Shown: positions 33,577-42,954, counted from the first letter of the stretch. The stretch: DNA of 64,000 bases from Sulfurimonas sp. hsl 1-7 (GCF_030577135.1 NZ_JAUIRR010000006.1:24216-88215), one strand, 5' to 3'. Made by a program: numbers and translations. Notes: generated from the sequence alone by a model not told the origin.

Positions 33577-34712
33577 GTGCCGAAGAACTCCTTACAAAAG
33601 CAAAAAGCCAGTTAATAAACAAACATCCGTACTTTGGGATGTTGGCTTCTCGGTTAAAGCATGAACAAAGTGAGAAAGTAGACCACTATGCAAGTAACGG
33701 AGTTCGGTTTCTATACAATGCGGCGTTTGTTGAAGAGTGCTCCATTGAGGAGTTGCAGTTTATTTTGACAAATGCGGTGATGCACCATGTGTTAGCACAC
33801 AAACAAAGAAAGCTTAGACGCCGTGGGGCACTTTGGCAGCTTGCTACCGATTATGCGATCAACAATATGCTCGTAAAAAACAAGTTTAAACTCCCAAAAG
33901 GTGTTAACTACGATAAAGCATTTAAAAATATGTACGCCGAGGAGATCTACGAGGAGCTGAAAAATCAACTGATCGCCGATGGGGTGAGTCTGTATGATGA
34001 TGCAGATATTCTTGACGAGATTACAGCAGGGAAAAACGAGTTCTCTTTTTTTAGCAGAATAAAGCGTATAGAGAAAAACCCAAGTGAAAAAGATGAAGAT
34101 GAGTGGGACTATGCGGCAACTTTGGCAAAGGAAGTTGCGCAGAAAAAATCACTCATGCCCTCAGGGTTTGAGCGTTTTGCAAAAAAGATGGTGGCAAACG
34201 ACATAGACTGGAGGTTTGAGCTTTACAATGCTATCAACCGACATATGAGAAACAACTACGCTTTTATGCCCCCAAACAAAAAACATCTTTACCGCGGAGT
34301 GGCATTGCCGTCGTTAGCGAGTGATACTCTCTCACTCATTGTTGCGATCGATACATCAGGCTCGATCAACGAGTCTCTTTTAGGAGTATTCAAATCGGAG
34401 TTTGAATCTATTATGCAAAACTTCCCTTCGATCAGAATAGAGCTTTTGATAGTTGATGCAAAAGTGCATCATCATTACACTTTTGTAGGTGCTGAGGAGT
34501 TGGACTTTAAACTTACAGGGGGTGGGGGAACCGACTACCGTGTAGTGTTTGACTATGTGGAGCAGAACCTGCCGATGAGTACGATGCTTCTTTACTTTAC
34601 GGACGGGGAGGGGATATTTCCCCGTATACCGCCGTCGTATGAAGTTCTATGGGCACTCTCTCAAAATAAAAACAAGATCCCTTTTGGAAGAAAACTTTTA
34701 ATACTAGGATAG
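33573..34712 (+). CDS. VWA-domain partner of MoxR (DUF2201-like), copy 2
   Basis: 379 residues with the same plan as copy 1: an N-terminal putative metallopeptidase segment (LTNAVMHHVLAHKQRKLRRR), a linker, and a C-terminal VWA domain with MIDAS DTSGS, GGGGTDYR and FTDGEG. It starts inside the MoxR stop (ATGA overlap). The pair probably acts as an ATP-driven chaperone with metal-dependent client recognition. Confidence 0.88.
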   Translation: MSAEELLTKAKSQLINKHPYFGMLASRLKHEQSEKVDHYASNGVRFLYNAAFVEECSIEELQFILTNAVMHHVLAHKQRKLRRRGALWQLATDYAINNMLVKNKFKLPKGVNYDKAFKNMYAEEIYEELKNQLIADGVSLYDDADILDEITAGKNEFSFFSRIKRIEKNPSEKDEDEWDYAATLAKEVAQKKSLMPSGFERFAKKMVANDIDWRFELYNAINRHMRNNYAFMPPNKKHLYRGVALPSLASDTLSLIVAIDTSGSINESLLGVFKSEFESIMQNFPSIRIELLIVDAKVHHHYTFVGAEELDFKLTGGGGTDYRVVFDYVEQNLPMSTMLLYFTDGEGIFPRIPPSYEVLWALSQNKNKIPFGRKLLILG

Positions 34713-34715
34713 GTG

Positions 34716-35417
34716 ATGGAAGAGTTATTTAATCTAACGTATAAAGATGAGGTTGAAGCGCTGAAAGATGAAGAGGAGTTTGAGGCTTTGGGTGATAAGA
34801 AGTATATAAATCACGAAGATTTCGAGGCAAGACTCTACTGGGCTTTTTGCCGTCCGTCGGGATCGCACGCCGATCAGATCAAGGACAAACACCCGCTTGT
34901 CTCAATCATGGCGTTTAATCACTCCCGCTTGGATGCACTCGAGCGTTTTTGTCTGCTGCACAAAGATGTGATCGAAGATGAGGAGCTGCGCAAAAAGATA
35001 CGCAACCGTTCTAGAATGTTGTTTCGCGATCTTGTTGACAACGACTTTAACGAGCTTAACAAAGTACTGGAAATGGTACCTATCTACATTGACGTAGCAG
35101 TCGATCAGCTTATAAACGGGCGAAAATGGAATGACATTGTTGCCAATGAGTATGAAGCGACACTCTTTTTGGACAAAGCAAAAGATTTTATAGATGATGC
35201 TTTTATGGAGGCGTTCTATGAGAAGCTGCAAAATTTTGAGGAGTTTGATGCAAGCGAAGTAAAAGAGTTTATAGAGAAACTCCTTCCCCAAAAAGAGCAT
35301 CTCTCAACCGTTATTTTAGAGTTTTACTATGAACAGGCGATGGAGTGGTTGGATGAGTGTGATCTTCACATCTTACAAAAAAAGAGTCTTGAAAAGTTAG
35401 CCAAAAAATTAATCTAA
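34716..35417 (+). CDS. Unknown acidic protein of the second MoxR operon
   Basis: 233 residues from ATG 34716 (AGGA 6 nt upstream; GTG 34713 is the alternative). Very acidic and helical, no recognised motif, no signal peptide. It starts 3 nt after the VWA gene, so is part of the MoxR-VWA operon. A client-specific subunit is one idea, from position only. Copy 1 of the operon has no equivalent. Confidence 0.65.
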   Translation: MEELFNLTYKDEVEALKDEEEFEALGDKKYINHEDFEARLYWAFCRPSGSHADQIKDKHPLVSIMAFNHSRLDALERFCLLHKDVIEDEELRKKIRNRSRMLFRDLVDNDFNELNKVLEMVPIYIDVAVDQLINGRKWNDIVANEYEATLFLDKAKDFIDDAFMEAFYEKLQNFEEFDASEVKEFIEKLLPQKEHLSTVILEFYYEQAMEWLDECDLHILQKKSLEKLAKKLI

Positions 35418-35425
35418 AATTACAA

Positions 35426-35479
35426 TATAATACTAGTTAGTAATATTAATAGATAATTAGTACTAGTTAGTAGTATAAT
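35426..35479 (+). promoter_or_regulatory. Promoter with duplicated palindromic operator before the MarR gene
   Basis: The palindrome TACTAGTTAGTA occurs twice, at 35431-35442 and 35461-35472, exactly 30 bp apart. Each copy adjoins a TATAAT (35426-35431 and 35474-35479). This is the expected layout of an autoregulated MarR operator. Similar sequence occurs at the nifA promoter. Confidence 0.65.
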
Positions 35480-35497
35480 CTTTTCAAAGGCTGAGTG

Positions 35498-35959
35498 ATG
35501 AAATTAAAAATTAAATCATATGGAGAACATCAAGACAAAGTTCTCAAAACTGTTTTTCAGTTACATCGTACACAAAACAAACTGGCTTCTTATGAAGCGA
35601 AGTTTTTTTTAGAACACGGTCTTACGTACAATCAGTTTAAAGTTTTAGAAGTTCTGTATCATCGTGGTGATCTCTCAATCGGGGAGATTACAAAGCTAAC
35701 ACTCTCTACACCGGGAAATATTACCGTTGTAGTGAAAAACCTCAAGCGTGATGGTTGGATCAGTTCTATTAAAAATGAAAAAGATAAAAGAAGTACTCTT
35801 TTGTCTATTGAACAAAAAGGGGTAGATATTATAGAAGGTGTATTTCCCCAACATATTCAAAATCTTGAAAAAAAGATGAGTGTTTTGAATGATGAAGAGT
35901 TAGACACCCTCTGTAAACTCCTGAGAAAAGTTCAAAAAAATGATTTAAAGGATCAATGA
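35498..35959 (+). CDS. MarR-family transcriptional regulator
   Basis: 153 residues from ATG 35498 (AAAGG 7 nt upstream). Winged-helix core with FKVLEVLYHRGDLSIGEITK, recognition helix TPGNITVVVKNLKRDGWI and the wing ENEKDKRSTLLSIEQKG-type segment (NEKDKRSTLLSIEQKG). It probably represses its own operon with the YceI and possibly pirin genes through the duplicated palindrome upstream. The MarR-YceI-pirin set often responds to redox or electrophile stress. Stop overlaps the YceI start region. Confidence 0.9.
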   Translation: MKLKIKSYGEHQDKVLKTVFQLHRTQNKLASYEAKFFLEHGLTYNQFKVLEVLYHRGDLSIGEITKLTLSTPGNITVVVKNLKRDGWISSIKNEKDKRSTLLSIEQKGVDIIEGVFPQHIQNLEKKMSVLNDEELDTLCKLLRKVQKNDLKDQ

Positions 35960-36522
35960 TGAAAAAGTTATTTGCAGCTTTTGTAGTAGCAGTGTTAGGT
36001 ACAAGTGTTTTATTTGGTGCGACGTTTAAAGTAGACCCGGTTCATACAAACGTAATCTTTAAAGTAAAACATATGATGATCAGCAATGTAACGGGAAAAT
36101 TTGAAAAATTTGACGGTTCATTCGAAGTTAAAGATAATAAAGTGACGGCTCTGCAAGGTGTGATCGAAGCGGCATCTTTAAATACTGACAAAAAAGAGAG
36201 AGATGAACACTTGCGTTCAGCCGACTTTTTTGATGTGGCAAAATATCCGAAAATCACTTTTGTTCTAGAAAACGTAGTAGGGGACAAAGCGTATGGAAAA
36301 CTTACTATTAAAGATGTAACAAAAAATGTCGTACTTGATTACGAGTTTGGAGGAGTGTTAAAAGATCCTTGGGGACAAACAAGATCAGGAATGACACTCG
36401 AAGGTAAAATCAATAGAAAAGATTTTGGTTTAAAATGGAACAAAGTCTTAGAAACAGGCGGTGTCCTTGTAGGCGATACAGTTAAAATGGAAGTGAGTAT
36501 CGAAGGAACTTTAGAAAAATAA
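35959..36522 (+). CDS. YceI-family periplasmic lipid-binding protein
   Basis: 187 residues with a cleavable signal peptide (MKKLFAAFVVAVLGTSVLFGA) and a lipocalin-like barrel: FKVDPVHTNVIFKVKHMMIS at the start, the SADFFDVAKYPKITF segment and a KEVSIEG-like end (KMEVSIEGTLEK). YceI proteins bind isoprenoid or amide lipids. The ATG at 35959 is preferred to 35956 because of AAAGGA spacing. Co-transcribed with the MarR gene. Confidence 0.9.
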   Translation: MKKLFAAFVVAVLGTSVLFGATFKVDPVHTNVIFKVKHMMISNVTGKFEKFDGSFEVKDNKVTALQGVIEAASLNTDKKERDEHLRSADFFDVAKYPKITFVLENVVGDKAYGKLTIKDVTKNVVLDYEFGGVLKDPWGQTRSGMTLEGKINRKDFGLKWNKVLETGGVLVGDTVKMEVSIEGTLEK

Positions 36523-36540
36523 CTTTAAAAAGGGGAAATG

Positions 36541-37245
36541 ATGCTTAACAAAATAGCTAAAGAGGAACTGTTCTTCTCAGACAAAGGTTGGCTGCAAAGC
36601 AGGTTTCATTTCTCCTTTGCAGAGTACATCAACCATGACAACAGAAACTTCGGAGTTTTGCGTGTCCTCAATGATGACGTGATCAAGCCACAAAGCGGTT
36701 TCGATATGCATCCCCATCGTGATATGGAGATAGTTACCTATGTTACCGAAGGGGAGATAACACATAAAGACTCAATGGGAAACGAAGAGAGCTTAAAAGC
36801 GGGTGAGGTGCAGTACATGAGTGCGGGAAGCGGAGTGTTTCATGCCGAGTATAACAATCACCCGAGTCAAGATCTAAAACTTTTACAGATTTGGATCTTG
36901 CCTCCAAAGCATAACTTGCCAACACTCTACGGTTCCCATAGATTTGTGAAAGAGGAGAGAGAAAATAAACTCCTGCATATAGTCTCTTCGGAAAATTCAG
37001 ATGCACAAATAAAACTGCATCAGGATGTAAATATTTATGTCAGTGAACTAGAGGCGGGTAAAACACTCAACTTTGATCTTGGAGTTGATCGTCAGGTCTA
37101 CTTTGTTGTGATCAAAGGAGAGTTGACTTTAAATGCTTTAGAGTTGAGTGCCCATGATGCTTGTGAATGTGTAGATGAAACTTCGCTTGAGATCAAAGCA
37201 CTCAGTGATACACACTTTTTATTTATTGAGATGGCAAAAGGGTAG
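36541..37245 (+). CDS. Pirin-family protein
   Basis: 234 residues of the bicupin pirin family. N-terminal metal site: HPHRDMEIVTYV (two His), then HKDSMGNEE and FHAEYN further on. Many pirins are quercetin dioxygenases or redox-sensing regulators; the substrate here is unknown. ATG 36541 fits AGGGG spacing better than ATG 36538. It follows the YceI gene by 18 nt, likely the same operon. Confidence 0.9.
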   Translation: MLNKIAKEELFFSDKGWLQSRFHFSFAEYINHDNRNFGVLRVLNDDVIKPQSGFDMHPHRDMEIVTYVTEGEITHKDSMGNEESLKAGEVQYMSAGSGVFHAEYNNHPSQDLKLLQIWILPPKHNLPTLYGSHRFVKEERENKLLHIVSSENSDAQIKLHQDVNIYVSELEAGKTLNFDLGVDRQVYFVVIKGELTLNALELSAHDACECVDETSLEIKALSDTHFLFIEMAKG

Positions 37246-37296
37246 GTACACTTTATGTATAAAGCTTTTATAAATATAACTTTATAGAGGCTAAAA

Positions 37297-37599
37297 ATGA
37301 ATGAGTGTTTACACAATATTTGCCAATCGTTTGAAGAAACTACGGACTTTTTAATAGATAAGTCTCAAGAGAAAGAAAAGATAGTAACAAAAGCTTTTTA
37401 TGATTTTTTAGAGTGTTTTTCCTCTTTAAAAGAGGAGAAACTGGAATTTCCAAAAGAGTTTCAAAATGATGTCAGTAATTATCTCAAAGGGAATCTCGGC
37501 TTATTGAAAAAGTTTGAAGATATTGAGATGAGATATTTGATGCTCAGCGATTTTTATGATTATTGCAGACTAACAAAACGTTATAAAAAAGAGCACTAA
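37297..37599 (+). CDS. Unknown 100-residue protein
   Basis: A helical, charged protein (MNECLHNICQSFEETTDFLI, then LLKKFEDIEMRYLMLSDFYD) with three cysteines in the first half. No family recognised. It ends 3 nt before the SagB-type gene and is presumably co-expressed with it. Confidence 0.6.
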   Translation: MNECLHNICQSFEETTDFLIDKSQEKEKIVTKAFYDFLECFSSLKEEKLEFPKEFQNDVSNYLKGNLGLLKKFEDIEMRYLMLSDFYDYCRLTKRYKKEH

Positions 37600-37602
37600 T
37601 CT

Positions 37603-38859
37603 ATGCCTCTTTTTCATCAACAAACGAAACACTCTTACATAAGCATACGCAAAAATGCCAACTTTTTAGATTGGCGGAGCCAACCCTCTAACACAAAAAC
37701 TTATCCCCATTTTTATCAACGTTTTGAGATCGAAGACTATGATGAACTCAAAGATCTAAGTCTCATAGGCGGCATCACTTTTGAGAAAAACTATCCAGAC
37801 GGAGCATACCATCTTCGAAGTGTGCCGAGTGCAGGAGGACTTTTCCCTTGTGAAGTGTATATACAGATACGTTCAGTAAAAGGGCTGCTTGACGGGATAT
37901 ATCACTATGAACCAAAAAGCGCCTCACTAACTCTTTTGCAAGAGATAGAACGTGACGGTGTAGAGGAGAGTTTTAAACAGCAGCAAAAACAAAAAGGTTT
38001 TATCTTCTTAATTTCAAGTGTATATTTTAGAAGTTCGTGGAAGTATAACAACAGAGCGATCCGTTATGTACTTTTAGATGCGGGACATCAACTTGGAGCT
38101 ATCTACGCTGCATTATCGGTAATGGGCAGAGAGAGTGAATTTGTTTTTGATTTTGACAAACTCGCTTTAAACGAGATGTTTGGTTTTAGAGCTGATGAGT
38201 TTTTTACCTGTGGAGTGATAAGCGGTGAAAAAACAGAGCAGAGCGTAAAGAGGTTACGACAAAACCTGCCGTTTGTCAGCGGATGTGATTATCTGGAAAC
38301 AAACGAGTTTATAGAAATTGCCTACAAAGAGAGTGCAGAGTATAAAGAAGAGAGTTTTACCCCTGACCCTTTTTTTATAAATATCCCAAAAGAGCAATTA
38401 CGTCAGGCGATCGTAAAGCGTAGATCGATTCGTGCATTTCGTTCTTTGGAGCTGGAAAAAGAGGAGCTTTTTACTATTGTTGATGGTGTTTTCTCTTTTG
38501 CAAAGCAACACGGCATCGAGATATTTTACACAACCCATTTTGTAAAAAATCTTACAGAGGGACTCTATAAAAATACAGAATTGTTACAAGAGGGGGATTT
38601 TAAAGAGAAATCCAGATACCTAGCGCTGGAGCAAAACCTAGGCGGTACAAGCGGTATGACATTTTACTTTACCTCAAATGAAGTGGAGAAATACCAAAAA
38701 GTAAATATACTCAGTGGTTTTCTTGCACAGATTATCTACCTGCGCTCGGAGCTTTTAGGGATAGGATGCAGCGGAATCGGTGCATATTATGATGATGAGT
38801 GTAAAGAGTTTTTGCAGACGAAAAACAATATTTTATATATGCTGGCGATTGGTCGCTAG
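37603..38859 (+). CDS. SagB-type nitroreductase-family oxidoreductase
   Basis: 418 residues with two nitroreductase-like halves. The first (about 60-215) has HLRSVPSAGGLFPCEVYI and IRYVLLDAGHQLGAIYAAL, the FMN-binding signatures of SagB/ThcOx proteins. The second (about 265-418) starts IVKRRSIRAFRSLELEKEEL and ends GIGCSGIGAYYDDE. SagB enzymes oxidise azolines in thiazole/oxazole-modified peptides, but no cyclodehydratase, precursor or transporter gene is nearby, so another FMN-dependent reaction is likely. Confidence 0.8.
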   Translation: MPLFHQQTKHSYISIRKNANFLDWRSQPSNTKTYPHFYQRFEIEDYDELKDLSLIGGITFEKNYPDGAYHLRSVPSAGGLFPCEVYIQIRSVKGLLDGIYHYEPKSASLTLLQEIERDGVEESFKQQQKQKGFIFLISSVYFRSSWKYNNRAIRYVLLDAGHQLGAIYAALSVMGRESEFVFDFDKLALNEMFGFRADEFFTCGVISGEKTEQSVKRLRQNLPFVSGCDYLETNEFIEIAYKESAEYKEESFTPDPFFINIPKEQLRQAIVKRRSIRAFRSLELEKEELFTIVDGVFSFAKQHGIEIFYTTHFVKNLTEGLYKNTELLQEGDFKEKSRYLALEQNLGGTSGMTFYFTSNEVEKYQKVNILSGFLAQIIYLRSELLGIGCSGIGAYYDDECKEFLQTKNNILYMLAIGR

Positions 38860-38899
38860 GGAATAATAAATGTATCGCTTTTAAAAAAAAAGGATTACA

Positions 38900-39460
38900 A
38901 TGTCTAAAGTATTAGAGTACATAAAAACAAATGAGTTAGCATGGCAGCCATCATTTAACGGTGCGGTTGGAGATCTAGAAGGGTACAGAGGTGCTTTAAT
39001 AGTTGAAGAGGGGAAACAGCTTTCACCGGATAGAAAACTTCCGCCGAAGATTCAAGCAAAACAAGTGATCATGGTATGTGATGATGAGAAGATGAAGTTT
39101 CTTACATGTGAGCTTGATAGTTTTAATGATTTTGCTCCTATGTATGATAAATATAAAGAGTTTTTTTCTCCTGAAGGTATATATGTACTTTACGTAACAG
39201 ACTTAGACGGTAGCGGTACATTTGAGTATGAAGGCGTTACATTTACGGCGTATCCACTTGACGAGAGTTCTGTTTGGAACGAGATCTTAGAGTTAGTTGA
39301 CCTTGAAAAAGGTGATATGAAAAAACTAAGTGCTGAAGAGAAAATAGAGACACTTTACGACGAAGTTGTTGATAACGATACAACTGATGCACAAAAAACA
39401 TACGATGCAATGTGTGAGCTGATAGGTGAGAGTTCTAAACAGCTTATGGGTGCAGTGTAA
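38900..39460 (+). CDS. Unknown 186-residue acidic protein
   Basis: An acidic cytoplasmic protein without recognised motifs; the segment FFSPEGIYVLYVTDLDGSGT suggests an alpha/beta fold, and the C-terminal 50 residues are helical. AAAGGA lies just upstream of the ATG. It stands 40 nt after the SagB-type gene and may be in the same transcript. Function unknown. Confidence 0.6.
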   Translation: MSKVLEYIKTNELAWQPSFNGAVGDLEGYRGALIVEEGKQLSPDRKLPPKIQAKQVIMVCDDEKMKFLTCELDSFNDFAPMYDKYKEFFSPEGIYVLYVTDLDGSGTFEYEGVTFTAYPLDESSVWNEILELVDLEKGDMKKLSAEEKIETLYDEVVDNDTTDAQKTYDAMCELIGESSKQLMGAV

Positions 39461-39467
39461 ACCAAAA

Positions 39468-39563
39468 CTACATTTTTGTCATAGATCTAAGAGGTTCAGG
39501 GGTAAGCTTTTTATCTCCTGTAACTTCACAATTTCTAAAACAACATTCCTCTATTAATACCAC
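39468..39563 (-). CDS. Possible 31-residue Cys-rich peptide
   Basis: In the 164-bp gap before purH the minus strand has an open frame from GTG 39563 to TAG 39468. The peptide has ECCFRNC near the start and a KKLTPEPLRS segment. The ribosome binding site is weak. The clustered cysteines and open frame make it worth listing, but it may be chance or a gene remnant. Confidence 0.22.
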   Translation of the reverse strand: MVLIEECCFRNCEVTGDKKLTPEPLRSMTKM

Positions 39564-39624
39564 TTCATCAAATCATAATATAAGTTTCGCTAAAATTCCA
39601 TTATATTTTTTTTCAAGGTAAGTT

Positions 39625-41160
39625 ATGAAAAGAGCATTAGTAAGTGTAAGCGATAAAACTGGCGTAGTTGATTTTTGTAAGTCATTAGTAAAAAATGGTT
39701 ACGAGATCATCTCAACAGGTGGTACTTTCAAACTTTTACAAGAGAGTGGTGTAAGTGCGATCGAGATCGATGAGATCACAAAATTTCCTGAGTGTTTTGA
39801 AGGGCGTGTAAAAACTCTTAACCCTTATGTTCACGGTGGTATTTTACATCGTCGTGACAAACAATCTCACCTGGATCAAGCAAAAGAACTTGGTGTTGAG
39901 CCGATTGACTTAGTGTGTGTAAATCTTTACCCGTTTAAAGCAACAATCGAGCGTACTGATGATTTTGATGATATCATTGAAAACATCGACATCGGTGGAC
40001 CTGCAATGGTTCGTTCAGCTGCGAAAAACTTTGATTCAGTTTTAATCGTTACAAATGTTGAAGATTACTCTGTTGTAATCGATGCAATTGAGAACGAAAA
40101 AAACACAAAAGATTTCCGTCGCGGTTTCATGATCAAAGCATACGAGCATACAGCTGCATATGATTCAATGATCGCAAACTACATGAATGAAAGATTCAAC
40201 GAAGGTTTCGGTGAGAAACAATTCATCGTAGGAAATAAAGTTATGGATACTCGTTACGGTGAAAACCCTCACCAAAACGGTGCACTTTACGAATTTGACA
40301 AACATTTCTCAAATAACTTCAAAACACTAAAAGGTGAAGCAAGTTTCAATAACCTAAACGACTTAAGCGGTGCTGTAAAAATCGCTTCTGCTTTCGGTGA
40401 AGAAAACGCTGTATGTATCACTAAACACGGTAACCCATGTGGTTTTGCAATCCGTGACAATTTAGTTGATGCTTATACTGAAGCACTTAAATGTGATCCT
40501 GTTTCAGCATTCGGCGGTGTTGTAGCTGTAAACGGTGTTGTAACTAAAGAGTTAGCTGAGAAAATGAATGAGATCTTCTTAGAAGTTATCATTGCCGGTC
40601 GTATCACTGAAGAAGCTCAAGAAGTATTCGCTGCTAAAAAACGTATTAAACTTTTTGAAATGGGAGCTGACAGATTAGTTCTTGCAAATGACAAAAAAGA
40701 TTTCAAACACGTTGACGGCGGTTTCGTATACCAAGATGCTGACAAAGTAAACGATGACGAAGTTAAAAATGCAAAACTTATGTCTAAAAATGCTGCAACT
40801 GCTGAAGAGATGAAAGACCTTGAGATCGCTTATAAAGTTGCTTCACTTACAAAATCTAACTGTGTAGTATATGTTAAAGATGCTGCAATGGTAGCTGTTG
40901 GTATGGGTATGACTTCTCGTGTTGACGCTGCACAATGTGCACTGAAAAAAGCTAAAGAGATGGGTCTTGATGTAAGCGGATGTGCATTAGCATCTGAAGC
41001 ATTCTTCCCGTTCCGTGATTCAATTGATGCTGCAGCTGCTGCGGGTGTTAAAAACGTAATTGAACCGGGTGGTTCAATCCGTGATGAGGAGATCATCGAA
41101 GCTGCCAACGAGTTTGGAATGAGCCTTTACTTCTCAGAAGTTCGCCACTTCTTACACTAA
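39625..41160 (+). CDS. purH: Bifunctional AICAR transformylase / IMP cyclohydrolase
   Basis: 511 residues, catalysing the last two steps of IMP synthesis. The N-terminal MGS-like cyclohydrolase domain starts [20 protein letters not shown] and includes STGGTFKLL. The AICAR transformylase domain carries the catalytic KHGNPCGFA motif and ends EVRHFLH. Normal length. Monocistronic, with an upstream gap of 164 bp and a shared terminator downstream. Confidence 0.97.
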   Translation: MKRALVSVSDKTGVVDFCKSLVKNGYEIISTGGTFKLLQESGVSAIEIDEITKFPECFEGRVKTLNPYVHGGILHRRDKQSHLDQAKELGVEPIDLVCVNLYPFKATIERTDDFDDIIENIDIGGPAMVRSAAKNFDSVLIVTNVEDYSVVIDAIENEKNTKDFRRGFMIKAYEHTAAYDSMIANYMNERFNEGFGEKQFIVGNKVMDTRYGENPHQNGALYEFDKHFSNNFKTLKGEASFNNLNDLSGAVKIASAFGEENAVCITKHGNPCGFAIRDNLVDAYTEALKCDPVSAFGGVVAVNGVVTKELAEKMNEIFLEVIIAGRITEEAQEVFAAKKRIKLFEMGADRLVLANDKKDFKHVDGGFVYQDADKVNDDEVKNAKLMSKNAATAEEMKDLEIAYKVASLTKSNCVVYVKDAAMVAVGMGMTSRVDAAQCALKKAKEMGLDVSGCALASEAFFPFRDSIDAAAAAGVKNVIEPGGSIRDEEIIEAANEFGMSLYFSEVRHFLH

Positions 41161-41165
41161 AATAG

Positions 41166-41189
41166 TTTTCCTAGAATTTTCTAGGAAAA
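41166..41189. terminator. Bidirectional terminator between purH and the chemoreceptor gene
   Basis: TTTTCCTAGA (41166-41175) and TCTAGGAAAA (41180-41189) form a perfect 10-bp stem with a 4-nt loop and T/A flanks in both directions, serving the convergent genes. Confidence 0.9.
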
Positions 41190-41194
41190 TTTAT

Positions 41195-42289
41195 TTAATC
41201 TTTATCGTGTAAAATTTTATCTAAGATGTTAAAGACAGCATCGCTTCCTTTTTCCATCTCTTCAAATGCAGCTTTTAAAGCCTGTAAATCTACATTTTCC
41301 TCTTTTATAATGTCAAATACTTTGTGAGTACCGTTGTGTACAGTTGCATGAGGAGTTTCAAGTTGTTGGAAATGTGAAGTGTGAGAAAATGCTTCTTTAC
41401 CTTCCCCCTCATAGTACCATTTCCCAAGTCTACAGTTATGGTGATCAACAAATTTAAATTGTTCCTCTTTTGTAGCTGCTGAAAGGTAAGTATTTACTTT
41501 CCATAAAATATGGTCAAGTTTAGCTAAAGACATAAATACACGATCGGTAGTGTAGTTAATATCTTTAAAAGCATTTTTCATCTCATCCATATTGTTTTGG
41601 AGTTTGTGATCGATCTCGGTAATGAAGTTGCTTGTATTGTCAACCTCTTGCTGAATTTGTTCAGATTGTTCCGAGATGCTGTCTACATCTTGTTTCATAG
41701 TTTGCAGTGAGATATTGATCTCGCTTACGGCTTTATCAGTTCTGTCTGCAAGTTTACGCACTTCATCGGCAACTACGGCAAAACCACGACCGTGTTCACC
41801 TGCACGAGCAGCTTCTATAGCTGCGTTTAATGCTAAAAGATTTGTCTGATCCGAAATATCTTTGATAAGTTCTAATATACTGGTGATATCGCTTGTACGT
41901 TCAGCAAGTCCTGAAACAGTATGTAATGAGCTTGAAGAAACTTCATTTAATCTATTTAGTCTTGCAACAACATCTTTAGTCTCATCTGTGATGGCGTTTA
42001 TGTTTGTAAGAAGACCATCTGCACATGCCATGGTACTTTTTGATGTGTTGACCGATTCTGCCATGTTCCCTTGTATATCAACCAAGTTTGCCTTGAGCTG
42101 AATATTTTGTGTTCGCATCAAAGTGTCAGCTATACTTGTCGTTTGTTGTTGTGTTGAATTTTCCAACTGTTGTTGTAAAGTATGTAGTTGATGTTTTAGT
42201 TCATCATTCTCTTGTTGAAGTGATCTATTACTATTTTCTAGTATTTCGATACGTTCCAAGTCTCTATTTGAATTTCCAAAAAGACCCAT
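41195..42289 (-). CDS. Cytosolic chemoreceptor with C-terminal CZB domain (TlpD-like)
   Basis: 364 residues, no membrane segment. N-terminal coiled coil (about 8-55), a methyl-accepting signalling hairpin with the [21 protein letters not shown] tip (about 140-165) and a C-terminal chemoreceptor zinc-binding domain ([13 protein letters not shown] near 278, then HTSHF and [11 protein letters not shown]). This arrangement matches Helicobacter TlpD, a soluble receptor for oxidative or metabolic stress. It should signal through CheA/CheW. Confidence 0.92.
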   Translation of the reverse strand: MGLFGNSNRDLERIEILENSNRSLQQENDELKHQLHTLQQQLENSTQQQTTSIADTLMRTQNIQLKANLVDIQGNMAESVNTSKSTMACADGLLTNINAITDETKDVVARLNRLNEVSSSSLHTVSGLAERTSDITSILELIKDISDQTNLLALNAAIEAARAGEHGRGFAVVADEVRKLADRTDKAVSEINISLQTMKQDVDSISEQSEQIQQEVDNTSNFITEIDHKLQNNMDEMKNAFKDINYTTDRVFMSLAKLDHILWKVNTYLSAATKEEQFKFVDHHNCRLGKWYYEGEGKEAFSHTSHFQQLETPHATVHNGTHKVFDIIKEENVDLQALKAAFEEMEKGSDAVFNILDKILHDKD

Positions 42290-42317
42290 TATTGACTCCT
42301 CTATGCTAAGTGAAGTG

Positions 42318-42323
42318 ATTATA
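42318..42323 (-). promoter_or_regulatory. -10 element of the chemoreceptor gene
   Basis: TATAAT on the minus strand (GTGTTATAATCACTTC), 29 nt before the ATG, with an extended TGTTATAAT context. No clear -35. Confidence 0.5.
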
Positions 42324-42416
42324 ACACATGAGTATAGAATTTGATGAAAAAAACAGAAATTGTTTATTGTTTCTTAGATAATTAAAACTAATAATATCAC
42401 AAAAGCATCACTAATC

Positions 42417-42905
42417 CTAAAATGGCAGTTTTCCGTTGATGATCTCTTCATGGTTGACATATTGTCGACACTCTTTTCCCCCTAGATTTTTACACACATT
42501 TTCCCATCTGGCTGAGTGCCCTTTTTTGTTTTCGTTTAAGTACCCTTTGTACATTAAAAGTGCATGTGCATATTCGTGGGGGATCACTTCATCTACCATG
42601 TATTCAAAACTTTCTTTCATCACATTTTTATTGAGATACACTTTTATTTGCCCGTTTTCATAAGTGGTTACTCCGTAAAGATTCCCTTTGATTTTGTTTG
42701 TAACTATGAGTGGAAACTTATAAACAAAGCCGTAGTTCTTTTTCATATTTCTCAACACTTCACTCTGTTTGTTCCCAATGGCATCTATGTAACTTTGCGG
42801 AAGGGGATTATGCTTGAAAGCATAGTTGCTGTAAGTATTGTAAGCGAGTATACCACCAAAGAAAATGATAGTAAATATAAACACTTTTTCTAAATTCTTT
42901 TTCAT
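42417..42905 (-). CDS. SprT-like zinc metalloprotease with N-terminal membrane anchor
   Basis: 162 residues: an N-terminal hydrophobic helix (VFIFTIIFFGGILAYNTY, about 8-25) and a SprT-like domain with HEYAHALLMYKG (zinc-binding HExxH) and a distal GHSARWENVCKNLGG. Two C-terminal cysteines follow. Probably anchored with the domain outside the cytoplasm; substrate unknown. Confidence 0.85.
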   Translation of the reverse strand: MKKNLEKVFIFTIIFFGGILAYNTYSNYAFKHNPLPQSYIDAIGNKQSEVLRNMKKNYGFVYKFPLIVTNKIKGNLYGVTTYENGQIKVYLNKNVMKESFEYMVDEVIPHEYAHALLMYKGYLNENKKGHSARWENVCKNLGGKECRQYVNHEEIINGKLPF

Positions 42906-42919
42906 ACCTTACCTCTAAC

Positions 42920-42954
42920 CTTGATTGACATGCACTCAAGCTTTGTGCTATAAT
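42920..42954 (+). promoter_or_regulatory. HspR operator (HAIR) and sigma-70 promoter of cbpA-hspR
   Basis: CTTGATT-N7-ACTCAAG at 42920-42940 matches the HAIR consensus CTTGAGT-N7-ACTCAAG with two changes in one arm. It covers the -35 TTGACA (42925-42930); the -10 TATAAT is at 42949-42954, 18 bp away. HspR made from the second gene should repress here. Confidence 0.85.
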
